A DNA stretch of 26,301 bases, taken from CAMYLR01 sp039590215. Its GTDB lineage: Bacteria > Gemmatimonadota > Gemmatimonadetes > JACCXV01 > JAHWKZ01. The first letter of the stretch is position 1. Each line of letters starts with the position of its first letter. The notes beneath the pieces were generated by a model. The model had not been told where the DNA came from. It worked only from the letters and a program-made list of their open reading frames with translations, and ran no database searches. The position numbers and the translations under genes were made by a program. The stretch is taken from contig JBDHFX010000018.1 in NCBI GenBank assembly GCA_039590215.1, positions 1-26,301 of the forward strand, read 5' to 3'. Shown here piece after piece: positions 1 through 7,261 of the stretch.

Positions 1-606
1 CTGCTCGTAGGTCGCTTTGACCCGCCGCCGGCTGCCGATCATGCCCACGTAAGCCGGCTGAACGGCGGCTTTTGCCAACACCAACATGCAATCGTAATCG
101 TAACGATGACCGCGAGTCACCATGACAATGTGGGTTTGCGCCGTAATCTGTATCCCCGCGAAAGGATCACTGAAGTCGGCGACGATCACCCGATCGGCGT
201 CAGGAAAACGCTCCGTCACAGCGAAATTCGGTCGGTCGTCGAGCACGGTCACACTGAACCCGAGCAACGCGCCGAGGTTCGAAAGCGGAACCGCGATATG
301 ACCGGCGCCTACGATTACCAGCTCTGGCTCGGGCGCGATCGTCTCGACGTACAGCTCAACGTCCGAACCCGGGATCGTGACACAAACGGCGTCCTCCGCA
401 GCCCCTGCCAGCAACGCCTGCGCGGCCGACGTCAGCGCCGCATCTCCGAGGTCACCGTGGAGTTGCTGGCCATCCCAAATGACCCGCTGACCCACGAGCT
501 CCGTTCGTCCCGGCGCCTCGACTACTACGCCGTGCACCGTCGCCCGACCGTCGTCGAACGCTTGCCCCGCCAAGCGCACGGCCTGGGCCAATCCAAATCG
601 TTTCAC
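1..606 (-). CDS. xdhC: XdhC/CoxI family molybdenum-hydroxylase maturation protein (C-terminus cut by window edge)
   Basis: XdhC proteins bind the molybdenum cofactor, promote its sulfuration and hand it to xanthine-dehydrogenase-type enzymes in the cytoplasm. The visible 202 residues hold a short N-terminal XdhC_CoxI-type domain (GDLGDAAL at 51-58) followed by the Rossmann domain, with the nucleotide loop IVGAGH at about 98-103 and a conserved GSRRR at 191-195. The frame is still open at base 1, so the C-terminal part lies outside the window. The GTG start at 606 overlaps the stop of the upstream nucleotidyltransferase (GTGA), which fixes the start and indicates translational coupling. It is the last visible gene of the minus-strand molybdenum hydroxylase operon. 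The N-terminal domain is short and lacks the usual Gly-Ser-x-Pro motif of longer XdhC proteins, but the family call is firm. Confidence 0.88.
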   Translation of the reverse strand, partial: MKRFGLAQAVRLAGQAFDDGRATVHGVVVEAPGRTELVGQRVIWDGQQLHGDLGDAALTSAAQALLAGAAEDAVCVTIPGSDVELYVETIAPEPELVIVGAGHIAVPLSNLGALLGFSVTVLDDRPNFAVTERFPDADRVIVADFSDPFAGIQITAQTHIVMVTRGHRYDYDCMLVLAKAAVQPAYVGMIGSRRRVKATYEQ

Positions 607-1208
607 TTCCCCACCTCGCGTTTGTAATCATCCGGTGTGTCGATATTCGTCAGCACGCCGGGGTCGTCGACCACAACATGATCGATCTCGGCGTGATGCC
701 GGCGCACCACCGTGCGTGTTCCTTCCAGCAGATCGGGCTCGGCCAACTCGTCCCAGATCGAGCGCTCCAGGAGGATCGGATGGCCCGGCCGGTCCTCGAA
801 CACCGGTCGGACGATCACCGCCCCGCGAGACTCGAAGGCGTCGAGCAACGCGGCGACCGTCGACTCTCGCACCACTGGGTGATCGACCGGCAGCATCGCT
901 GCGGCCCCAAGATCCAACGGTGCGGCTTTCAAACCGATCCGCAGTGAGTCGATTGGCTCGGACTGTGAGTTCGGGTTCTCGACCGCGCGAGCGCCGGCTG
1001 ACTCAGCGGTTTCCCACATTCGCGGCGCCGATTTGGACGGCGGGAGGACCGCGACAACCGATGCGCAGCCACCGTTCAGCAACGTCCTGATCGCACGCTC
1101 GAGAAACGTCTGGCCATCGATCTCGAGCAGCGCCTTGGGCTCACCCATCCGCTCCGAACGCCCGGCAGCCAGCACGATCCCCACCACCGCCCGCGATCGG
1201 CGTGTCAT
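603..1208 (-). CDS. MobA/MocA-like molybdenum cofactor nucleotidyltransferase
   Basis: This 201-residue NTP_transferase-fold protein probably transfers CMP or GMP to molybdopterin, giving the dinucleotide cofactor used by hydroxylases of this class. The signature LAAGRSxRMGxPKxLL lies at about residues 13-28. A metal-binding Asp follows in LPVDHP (about 107-111), and a GHPILL stretch lies near 142-147. The reading frame stays open far upstream, but the ATG at 1208 overlaps the stop of the FAD-subunit gene as ATGA, and the family homology begins right there, so the longer versions are not used. It sits between the enzyme subunits and XdhC, the usual place for a dedicated cofactor-finishing enzyme. 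MocA (cytidylyl) is more likely than MobA (guanylyl) because xanthine-dehydrogenase-family enzymes use MCD, but the base specificity is inferred from context. Confidence 0.86.
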   Translation of the reverse strand: MTRRSRAVVGIVLAAGRSERMGEPKALLEIDGQTFLERAIRTLLNGGCASVVAVLPPSKSAPRMWETAESAGARAVENPNSQSEPIDSLRIGLKAAPLDLGAAAMLPVDHPVVRESTVAALLDAFESRGAVIVRPVFEDRPGHPILLERSIWDELAEPDLLEGTRTVVRRHHAEIDHVVVDDPGVLTNIDTPDDYKREVGK

Positions 1209-2194
1209 CGGTGACTCGCGAGATCCTCGAGCGCGCGCCGGACGGTCGGACGGATCATCTCTTTCCTCCAGTACAGTGTGAAATCGGTATTGTCGAGCGG
1301 TCGCCCGTTCTTCCACGCCAATTGGGCGGCCTCCTCGATCGGTTCCGCCGATAGGGACGAGCCGATCAGCGCTTCCGCCGCGGCCTCGACGATCACCGGC
1401 GACGACGCGACGCCACCCAGAACGATTCGCGCGTCTTGGACGATGCCGTCCGAGTCCAGCTCGGCCCAGGCGCCGACCCCCAGAACCGGGAAGTCGAACG
1501 CGCCGCGCCGGCGCACCTTTCGATAGCTCGATCGCCAACCGTTCGGGCTCGGCAAATGTATCCGCGTCAGCAACTCGTCCTGTTGCTTCGACAGGTAAAG
1601 GATCCCATCGTCCCGGTAGAGACCTTCGATCGGGATCGAGCGCGCGCCATCCAGCCCAACGAGATCGACGGTCGCCCCCATCGCCACCAACAGCGGCACC
1701 GAGTCGGCCGACTGCACAGCCCAGCACCGGGGCGACTGCGGCGCCACCCAACACACTTCGCCGTCTTTCTTCATGCAGAAATCGATCGACTTTCGCCACT
1801 CATGGTTCTGGTCGTAGTAGTTGCATCGAGTGTCGAGCAGCACATTACCGCCGATCGTCCCCATGTTCTGGAGGATCGGCGTCGAGATGAGGTGCATCGT
1901 CTCGACCAACGCCGGACACGCCGCCTGTACCGCGGGATGGCTGGCGACCTCGGTCAGCGTCGCGGTCGCGCCGATCGACACCGCACCATCCGCTTCGGTC
2001 ACGACCGTCCGCAACTCGTCGATCGCGTGGAGCGCGATCAGGACCGATGGCTCCTGGTGGCGGCGCTTCATGTTCGGGTAGAGATCCGTTCCACCAGCCA
2101 CGTACGCCGCGTCAGGCGGCGCGTCGCCCTTTTGGGTGATCGCCTCGTCGACCGTCTCCGGTACCTGGAACCGGAAGTGCGGTAACCGCATCAT
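1205..2194 (-). CDS. FAD-binding subunit with a 4Fe-4S cysteine tetrad, 4-hydroxybenzoyl-CoA reductase HcrB type
   Basis: Medium subunit of a molybdenum hydroxylase; it carries FAD and passes electrons between the Fe-S clusters and an outside partner. The 329 residues show the FAD motifs AGGTDLYP (33-40) and TIGGN (113-117). Between the FAD and C-terminal domains lies an insertion with Cys124, Cys140, Cys148 and Cys157. The spacings of 16, 8 and 9 match the extra 4Fe-4S cluster ligands of Thauera HcrB as I recall them. Ordinary XdhB/CoxM subunits lack this insertion. That cluster is known to support a low-potential, reverse electron flow in 4-hydroxybenzoyl-CoA reductase. ATG at 2194 overlaps the stop of the Mo-subunit gene (ATGA), and a second ATG follows directly. 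No benzoyl-CoA pathway genes are nearby, so the substrate is unknown. Confidence 0.88.
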   Translation of the reverse strand: MMRLPHFRFQVPETVDEAITQKGDAPPDAAYVAGGTDLYPNMKRRHQEPSVLIALHAIDELRTVVTEADGAVSIGATATLTEVASHPAVQAACPALVETMHLISTPILQNMGTIGGNVLLDTRCNYYDQNHEWRKSIDFCMKKDGEVCWVAPQSPRCWAVQSADSVPLLVAMGATVDLVGLDGARSIPIEGLYRDDGILYLSKQQDELLTRIHLPSPNGWRSSYRKVRRRGAFDFPVLGVGAWAELDSDGIVQDARIVLGGVASSPVIVEAAAEALIGSSLSAEPIEEAAQLAWKNGRPLDNTDFTLYWRKEMIRPTVRRALEDLASHR

Positions 2195-3342
2195 ACGCGC
2201 ACCCCTCCCCCACCGATCTCGCGGCCCTCCTCGAGAGCGCGGCCATCGCCGCCGGCCCACGGAGGTGGCACCTGAATCGCGTGCGGCCAGTCGAATGTCG
2301 GGACTTTCTTAGGGCCCTCGCGTGGCTCCTCCTGCTTCGCCTTTCGTTTCAGCGCCGCCAGCACCTTCTGCGGCGTCACCGGGACTTCGTCGACCCGGGC
2401 ACCAACTGCGTCATACACGCCATTGACGATCGCTGGTGGGATCGGCAGCAACGGCCCCTGGCCAACCTCCTTGGCGCCAAACGGTCCGTTTGGATCGGGG
2501 TCCTCGATCAAGTACGTGTGCACCCGACACATCTCGTGGGTGGTCGGGCTCTTGTACTCCAACATCGAGGGATGATGGTGGACGACGTTGCGATTCCCGC
2601 GATACGTCATCTCCTCCATCAGCGCCTCGCCGAGCCCCATGTAGACCGAGCCCTCGACCTGGCCGATCGCGACCACGGGATTGATCGCACGTCCTATGTC
2701 GTGCGCGATCCAGACATCGTCGACGTGGGTCTCGCCGGTATCGACATCGACTGATACCTCAGCCACCGCCGCCGCGTATGAGTAGGCTGGGCTCGGCCCG
2801 ACACCGGCGCCGCGATAACGGCCCGGCGAGCGCGGTGGCGTGTAGGAACCAACCGTGCCGATCGTACCGAACTTCGACTCGGCCAGCACGACCGCTTCAG
2901 CGAACGTCATCGTGCACTCGGGATCCTGAACGTCGAACACCTGGCCCTCGGCCATCGCGACCCGGGCCCCGGGCACGTCCCACTTTTCGGCCACCGATCG
3001 AACGAGCAGCTCACGCGCCCGTTCCGCGGCCTGTAGCGCGGCGTTGCCGGTCATCAGCGTGACCCGACTCGAATACGAGCCGAGGTCGACCGGCGTCAGC
3101 GAAGTGTCGGCGGTCACGACGTCGATCTCGAAAGGATCGACACCGAGCACCTCGGCCACCACGTAAGCGAGCACCGAATCCGACCCCTGACCGATCTCGG
3201 TCGAGCCGCAGAAGACCGTCACGCCGCCTCCGCGATCGAGCTTTAGCTGCACGCCCGAGTGCGGCATGTTGTTCCAGTAGATGGGCAACCCCGCACCCGA
3301 GATGTACGACCCACAGGCGAGCCCCAGCCCCTTCCCTTCGGG
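2191..3342 (-). pseudogene. Molybdopterin-binding subunit, C-terminal part, separated from its N-terminus by a frameshift
   Basis: Second half of the large catalytic subunit. It contains ACGSYISGAG right after the junction, the Mo-cofactor loop GSTEIGQGSD, and the active-site motif GPFGAKEVGQG with the catalytic Glu. A long C-terminal tail rich in Pro, Lys and Glu follows. Family similarity in this frame begins at about 3342; just upstream the frame hits a TGA (3352-3354) and lacks a credible start with an SD. A TTG at 3288 would give a 365-residue product but would leave out conserved residues. The stop at 2191 overlaps the FAD-subunit start. It is best read as the 3' half of one broken gene rather than an independent gene, with the break either genuine or an assembly error. 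Confidence 0.8.
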
Positions 3343-3343
3343 C

Positions 3344-4561
3344 TCCGATCTTCAAGTAGTTAGCGGTTACCGAATCGGGCTCAACCAGGTGATCGAGTCG
3401 CATGCGGGCCGGATCGAGGCCCAGCTTCTCCGCCACCTTGTCGATGTGAACCTCGAGTGCGAATCGTGGCTGCGGTGTCCCGTGTCCGCGCTTGGGACCA
3501 CAGGGCGGTTTGTTGGTGAACACCCGTAACCCCTCGAACTTGTAAGCCGGCACCGGATAGGTGACGGTCTGCAGCGCACCGGTGTAGTACGTCGACGCGA
3601 CTCCATACGAGCCGTATGCTCCGCCATCCAAAAACGATCGGAAGTGCATGCCGGTGATCGAGCCATCCCGCTTGAATCCCGTCTTGATCCACATGAGCGT
3701 TGGATGGCGTCCGCGGTGACAGTAGAAGACCTCTTCTCGATTGAGACAGATCTTGACCGGCCGACCGGTGCGGCGCGAAAGCTCAGCAACCACGATCTCG
3801 TGGTTGAAAGGATCGGACTTGCCACCGAACCCGCCGCCGTTGGGCGTGGCGATAACGCGAATCCGGCTGGCCGGCATCTCGAGCACGGTGGCCAGCGCGC
3901 GGTGGACGTAGTGCGGTGTCTGGCTCGACGACCACAGTGTCAGTCGGTCATCCGGCCGGTAGTCGGCCAGCGCCGCGTGTTGCTCCATCGGCAGATGCGT
4001 GCTGCCTTCGTAGAAGAAGAGGTCCTCGTGGACGAGATCGGCATCGGTTAGCGCAGCCTCGACGTCACCGAACTCGAGCGCGATCGCCTTGTGGACGTTG
4101 TGCGCATCGCCGTAGAGATGGATCGCCGGATCGTCGCCACCGAGCGCGTCGTCGATGTCAGCCACGGAGTCGAGCGGCGCATACTCGACATCGATCAGCT
4201 CGCACGCCTCGAACGCCGTTTCCTCGTCGATCGCCGCCACCGCCGCAACGGGGTCACCGACAAACCGCACTTTGTCGAGGCACAGCGCATGCTCGTCCTG
4301 GCTGACGGGCAGGATCCCATATGCGTTCGGCAGGTCGCGCCCGACCAGGACGGCCACGACACCGGGGTGCCCTTCCGCTCGCTGTGTGTCGATCGAAACG
4401 ATCTCGGCGTGCGGCGTCGTCGACCGCAACATCCGACAGTGGAGCATCCGCGGGAGGAAGAGATCGTCGGCGAACTTGGTGCGACCGGTAACCTTGGCTA
4501 CCGCATCGACCTTGGGAAGCGAGGTGCCTACGACGCGCAGCTGATCTTCAACCGGCGCCAT
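3344..4561 (-). pseudogene. Molybdopterin-binding subunit, N-terminal part, HcrA-like
   Basis: First 406 residues of the large subunit of the minus-strand molybdenum hydroxylase. Recognisable blocks are the KVDAVAKVTGRTKFADDL entry motif, GGGFGGKSDP, and the RGHGTPQPRFALE segment; the family normally continues after NYLKIG into a Gly-Leu-x-Glu-Cys helix that is absent here. The reading frame runs on to 3011, but everything past about 3344 is unrelated to the family. The start is ATG 4561, supported by an AGGGAG Shine-Dalgarno about eight bases upstream, inside the end of the 2Fe-2S gene (14-base overlap). The position equivalent to bovine xanthine oxidase Glu802 is Ser (GGKS) and the Arg880 region reads KRGHG, so xanthine is an unlikely substrate. 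With the 3' half it totals about 790 residues, with a block of perhaps 20-30 residues missing at the junction. Confidence 0.82.
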
Positions 4562-5045
4562 AGAGCATCTCCCTGGTCGGCTCGGCGGGCTCACCGCGCA
4601 TGCGTGCGGCAGCCAGCTCGACCGCCTCGTAGATCTTGAGATAGCCGGTGCAGCGACAGAGGTTGCCGCCTAGAGCAGTCTCGATCTCAGCCCGCGAGGG
4701 CTGCGGTTTACCATCCAGCAGCGCCCTTGCCGCCAGGACAAACCCCGGCGTGCAGTACCCACACTGGGCGGCGCCCAACTCAACGAACGCTTGCTGAAGC
4801 GGGTGCAGGCCGTCGGCCGACTCGAGCCCCTCGACCGTCGTCACGTCGCAACCCTCCAAGGCGGCTGGCAGGGCGAGGCACGACAGTACCGGTTGCCCGT
4901 CGACGAGCACCGTGCAGGTGCCGCACTCGCCGAGCTCGCAGCCGTGCTTGGTGCCGGTCAATCCGATGTCTTCGCGGAGCACTTCGAGCAGCGTCTTGTG
5001 GACGGGCACCGCTACCGCGTAGGGCTCGCCATTGACGCGTGCCAA
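4548..5045 (-). CDS. Molybdenum hydroxylase 2Fe-2S subunit
   Basis: Small electron-transfer subunit with two 2Fe-2S clusters. The N-terminal plant-ferredoxin-like cluster uses Cys36, Cys41, Cys44 and Cys56 (GCELGECGTC); the C-terminal cluster, close to the Mo site, uses Cys95, Cys98, Cys130 and Cys132 (CGYC and CRCTGY). Length (165) and order are normal for the CoxS/HcrC/XdhC-type subunit. It is the first gene of the five-gene minus-strand operon. The start is uncertain: the TTG at 5045 has no visible Shine-Dalgarno, while an ATG at 5055 sits one frame away and would give Met-Ala-Pro-Phe before the conserved VNGEPY if one base were added. A small error or indel near the start is therefore possible. 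Confidence 0.9.
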   Translation of the reverse strand: MARVNGEPYAVAVPVHKTLLEVLREDIGLTGTKHGCELGECGTCTVLVDGQPVLSCLALPAALEGCDVTTVEGLESADGLHPLQQAFVELGAAQCGYCTPGFVLAARALLDGKPQPSRAEIETALGGNLCRCTGYLKIYEAVELAAARMRGEPAEPTREMLYGAG

Positions 5046-5149
5046 ACGGTGCCATGAAATCCAATCTACCGGCAGGATCAGGGCGTCGCATCCGAAACGA
5101 CACCGCTACGCCACTTGCTCCCAGCCGGCCACGCCACGAACTTGGCATC

Positions 5150-5584
5150 ATGAGCGATTCCCGGGAGCCGATCGACCGGCGCCTCATCGTCGTTGGCGAT
5201 CGCGTCCTCATTGAGCCCGATGAAGGCGAGCACCGGACGGAGGTCGGCCTTTACCTACCTCGGTGGGCGGTCGAGAAAGAATCGGTTCAGGCAGGTCGGA
5301 TCGTTGCCTGTGGGCCAGGGATTCCGCTACCCGATCCTGGCGACGTCGAGGACGAACCGTGGAAGATGAACGAGGGTTCGATCCGACACGTTCCGATGCA
5401 AGCCCAAGTCGGTGACTATGCGATCTTTCTGCGCAAGGCGTCGGTCGAGGTCAAGTTCGAGGGCCAGACCTATCTGATCGTCCCGCAAGGCGCCATCCTG
5501 ATGATCGAGCGCAACCCGGGAGACCACCCGGTCGACGAACTGCTCGATGGCGAGCCCGACGATTTCGACGAGCATCTGCCGTGA
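5150..5584 (+). CDS. GroES-like co-chaperonin family protein, elongated and acidic-tailed
   Basis: A 144-residue protein with the Cpn10 beta-barrel pattern: VVGDRVLIEP near the N-terminus, GLYLP in the mobile-loop position, then SVQAGRIVACGPG, VGDYAIFLRKA and a final YLIVPQGAILMIER strand. Classical GroES is about 95 residues. Here an insertion of roughly 25-30 residues (rich in Asp, Glu, Pro) replaces the roof-loop region and an acidic tail (DELLDGEPDDFDEHLP) follows. No groEL lies next to it, so it may not be the main cell GroES. It may cap a chaperonin in special conditions or have another role. The ATG at 5150 is chosen because upstream codons in the frame show no family similarity. It is divergent from the molybdenum hydroxylase operon, with about 100 bases between. 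Confidence 0.75.
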   Translation: MSDSREPIDRRLIVVGDRVLIEPDEGEHRTEVGLYLPRWAVEKESVQAGRIVACGPGIPLPDPGDVEDEPWKMNEGSIRHVPMQAQVGDYAIFLRKASVEVKFEGQTYLIVPQGAILMIERNPGDHPVDELLDGEPDDFDEHLP

Positions 5585-5607
5585 CACGCCGGCCCTAGTA
5601 CAGCTTC

Positions 5608-6225
5608 GTGGGTCTGTACGCCGAATACATCTTTCCTTGGATCATGGAGCGCTCTGACAGCGACTGCCTCAAGGCTGAGCGCAACGTCGCGGTGACCGAA
5701 GCTGCCGGCGAGGTGCTCGAGATCGGCGTCGGCACCGGGGCCAACTTCGAGCACTACCCGGAGGCCGTGACAACGGTCATCGCGGTCGAGCCGTCGAATG
5801 GTATGACCGCCCGCGCCCGACGGGCGAGCGATCGTGCCACCGTCCCGATCCAGCTAGTAGCCGGCGACGGCCAGTCGCTCCCTTTCGCGAGCGGATCGTT
5901 CGACACCGTGCTGGCGCTGTTCGTCCTATGCACGATCCCCGATCCCGATCGGACACTCAGCGAAGCCAGACGGGTGCTAAAGCCTGGCGGCACCTTGCTC
6001 TTCATGGAACACGTTTCGGCCCCGGAGCCCGGTCTGAGGCGTTGGCAGCAACGGTTGGAGCCGGTCTGGAAGCACATCGGCTGCGGATGCCACCTAACCC
6101 GCGACACGGAGTCGAAGATCGCCGAAGCCGGTTTCGAGGTCACCGATATTGATCGCTACTGGCTTCCCAAAGCACCACGCATCGTCGGCTGGGTAATTCG
6201 AGGCTCGGCCCGCCTGGCTTCCTAG
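5608..6225 (+). CDS. Class I SAM-dependent methyltransferase, METTL7-like
   Basis: The 205 residues carry motif I EIGVGTGAN (about 38-46), the acidic end of strand 2 (AVEPSNGM), motif GDGQSLPF, and the post-motif ARRVLKPGGTLLFMEHV. The C-terminal portion (WKHIGCGCHLTRDTE) resembles the METTL7/thiol or lipid methyltransferase-like group common in bacteria. Substrate is unknown. The GTG start at 5608 lies 23 bases after the GroES-like stop, so the two are probably co-transcribed. Its 3' end converges on the ferritin gene with only 15 bases between. Confidence 0.8.
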   Translation: MGLYAEYIFPWIMERSDSDCLKAERNVAVTEAAGEVLEIGVGTGANFEHYPEAVTTVIAVEPSNGMTARARRASDRATVPIQLVAGDGQSLPFASGSFDTVLALFVLCTIPDPDRTLSEARRVLKPGGTLLFMEHVSAPEPGLRRWQQRLEPVWKHIGCGCHLTRDTESKIAEAGFEVTDIDRYWLPKAPRIVGWVIRGSARLAS

Positions 6226-6240
6226 CCGTTTTTGGTTCAG

Positions 6241-6738
6241 CTACTCGGCGGTCGTGCGCGCTCCCAACTCACGATCGAGCATCAACAGTGCGGCCGTGTT
6301 GTCGCCAACCAACTTGAGCTGATCAGCGAGCTGCTTAGCGGTCGCCTCTTCCTCGACCTGTTCGGTTACAAACCACTGCAGCAGAGTTTGGGTCGGGTAG
6401 TCCTTGTGTTTCACCGCCAATTCGTACAGCTCGTTGATGCGTTGGGTCACCTTTTGCTCGTGACCAAGCGCTTGCTCCATGACCACCAGCGGGGATTCGA
6501 AATCGGCCTGCGGCTTGTCGAGCGCCTGCAACTCGATACGGCCATCTCGGTCTTGCACGAAGTCGAAGATCTTCATCGCGTGAGCGATCTCCTCCTCGCG
6601 CTGCATCCTCATCCAGTGGGCGAAACCCTCGAGATTGGCGGCCTTGAAGTAGGCCGACATCGATAGATAGAGATACGCCGCATAAAGCTCGTTGTTGATC
6701 TGATCGTTCAGCGCCTTCTGAATTTCCTCGTTCAGCAT
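6241..6738 (-). CDS. ftnA: Non-heme ferritin, FtnA type
   Basis: Iron-storage ferritin of 165 residues that assembles into a cage and oxidises Fe(II) at a dinuclear centre. All FtnA ligands are at the expected numbers: Glu17, Glu50, His53, Glu94, Gln127 and Glu130 (third-iron site). No heme-binding Met typical of bacterioferritin is evident. The frame is open further upstream, but ATG 6738 is preceded by GAGGAG about seven bases away and the ferritin fold begins there. It stands alone, convergent with the methyltransferase. Storing iron beside two Fe-S-rich hydroxylases may be coincidental. Confidence 0.93.
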   Translation of the reverse strand: MLNEEIQKALNDQINNELYAAYLYLSMSAYFKAANLEGFAHWMRMQREEEIAHAMKIFDFVQDRDGRIELQALDKPQADFESPLVVMEQALGHEQKVTQRINELYELAVKHKDYPTQTLLQWFVTEQVEEEATAKQLADQLKLVGDNTAALLMLDRELGARTTAE

Positions 6739-6813
6739 CGAATCGCTCCTCGTTGGGCCCCCATCCGGCGGGCGGGTGGCATGGCTCTTCCATTGGGTAT
6801 AGATCACCCCCGA

Positions 6814-6939
6814 ATGAGAGGATGGAAGAAGATGTGGGAGATTATCGCGATCCTGGTCGGCACGTCGATCCTGGCGGGGCTCAAGCCTAGCGAGCAGCAG
6901 GCTCGGAAGGCACGGCTGGCAGCTCGCCAGCGGCAATAA
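6814..6939 (+). CDS. Possible small single-span membrane protein (41 residues)
   Basis: A short reading frame divergent from ferritin. It encodes Trp- and Lys-rich residues, then a hydrophobic run (IIAILVGTSILAGL) of about 14-16 residues, then a basic Gln/Arg/Lys-rich tail: the pattern of a single-pass small membrane protein with a positively charged cytoplasmic end. A second ATG at 6832 would give 35 residues and has purine-rich sequence (GGAAGAAG) just before it. No family is recognised. It could be a chance ORF, but the hydrophobic and charged layout is more protein-like than most short frames in this GC-rich DNA. Confidence 0.4.
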   Translation: MRGWKKMWEIIAILVGTSILAGLKPSEQQARKARLAARQRQ

Positions 6940-7261
6940 AGATCGATCCTACCCGGGCGTAGATCACGCTCAACCAGCAGTTGACGTGAGCGCCAGTTAA
7001 CTCCATTACTACAACTACTTACATGGTTTTAGAAGAATCCTCGCCGAGGTGCGTGGCGGTCTAAAACGGGGCCCAGCTGAGGGCCTGCAGAAACGTCAGG
7101 ATAACGGCGGTGCGGCTCATGGGTCTTCACCGGTCGCACGATGCGGGCCGCCCCTTTGTCCGAGTCGGGGCTGCCAGGTTGCTCCCCGTCCCCACCAAAC
7201 GGCAACTTGGTCACCCGAGCGGCGCCGGGGATACCCGGTGCTTGCTCTCGCATTCTGCGGC
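6940..7261. other. Intergenic region upstream of the second molybdenum hydroxylase operon
   Basis: About 320 bases with no supportable gene. The downstream Mo-subunit frame is open back to a GTG at 7049, but the extra residues look like non-coding translation. A hairpin pairs CGCTCA (6967-6972) with TGAGCG (6987-6992). A TTGACG (6981-6986) followed by ATTACT (7005-7010) at 18 bases is a weak sigma-70-like promoter candidate. Small GC hairpins (GGCCC/GGGCC near 7072-7090, CCGGG/CCCGG near 7223-7237) sit in the putative leader. I looked for known purine, Moco and cobalamin riboswitch signatures and did not recognise one. Confidence 0.45.

Noticed and set aside
1436..2185. Long plus-strand open frame across the FAD subunit
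   Set aside because: Antisense shadow created by GC-rich codon bias; no protein-like features, while the minus strand encodes a clear FAD subunit.
2191..3288. Independent 365-residue hydroxylase subunit starting at TTG 3288
   Set aside because: Conserved family residues continue upstream of this TTG in the same frame and no ribosome site is seen, so it is the 3' half of a broken gene.
7060..7119. Nineteen-residue hydrophobic leader-peptide-like frame on the minus strand
   Set aside because: Too short and without a matching downstream gene on that strand; chance is more likely.
7049..7261. In-frame 71-codon upstream extension of the xanthine dehydrogenase large subunit
   Set aside because: The residues do not resemble the family, which begins at the GGPVDRIEGLAKLTG block just after ATG 7262.
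6940..7261. Possible riboswitch before the xanthine dehydrogenase operon
   Set aside because: Small hairpins exist, but no purine, Moco or cobalamin consensus could be recognised by eye; a covariance-model scan would be needed.
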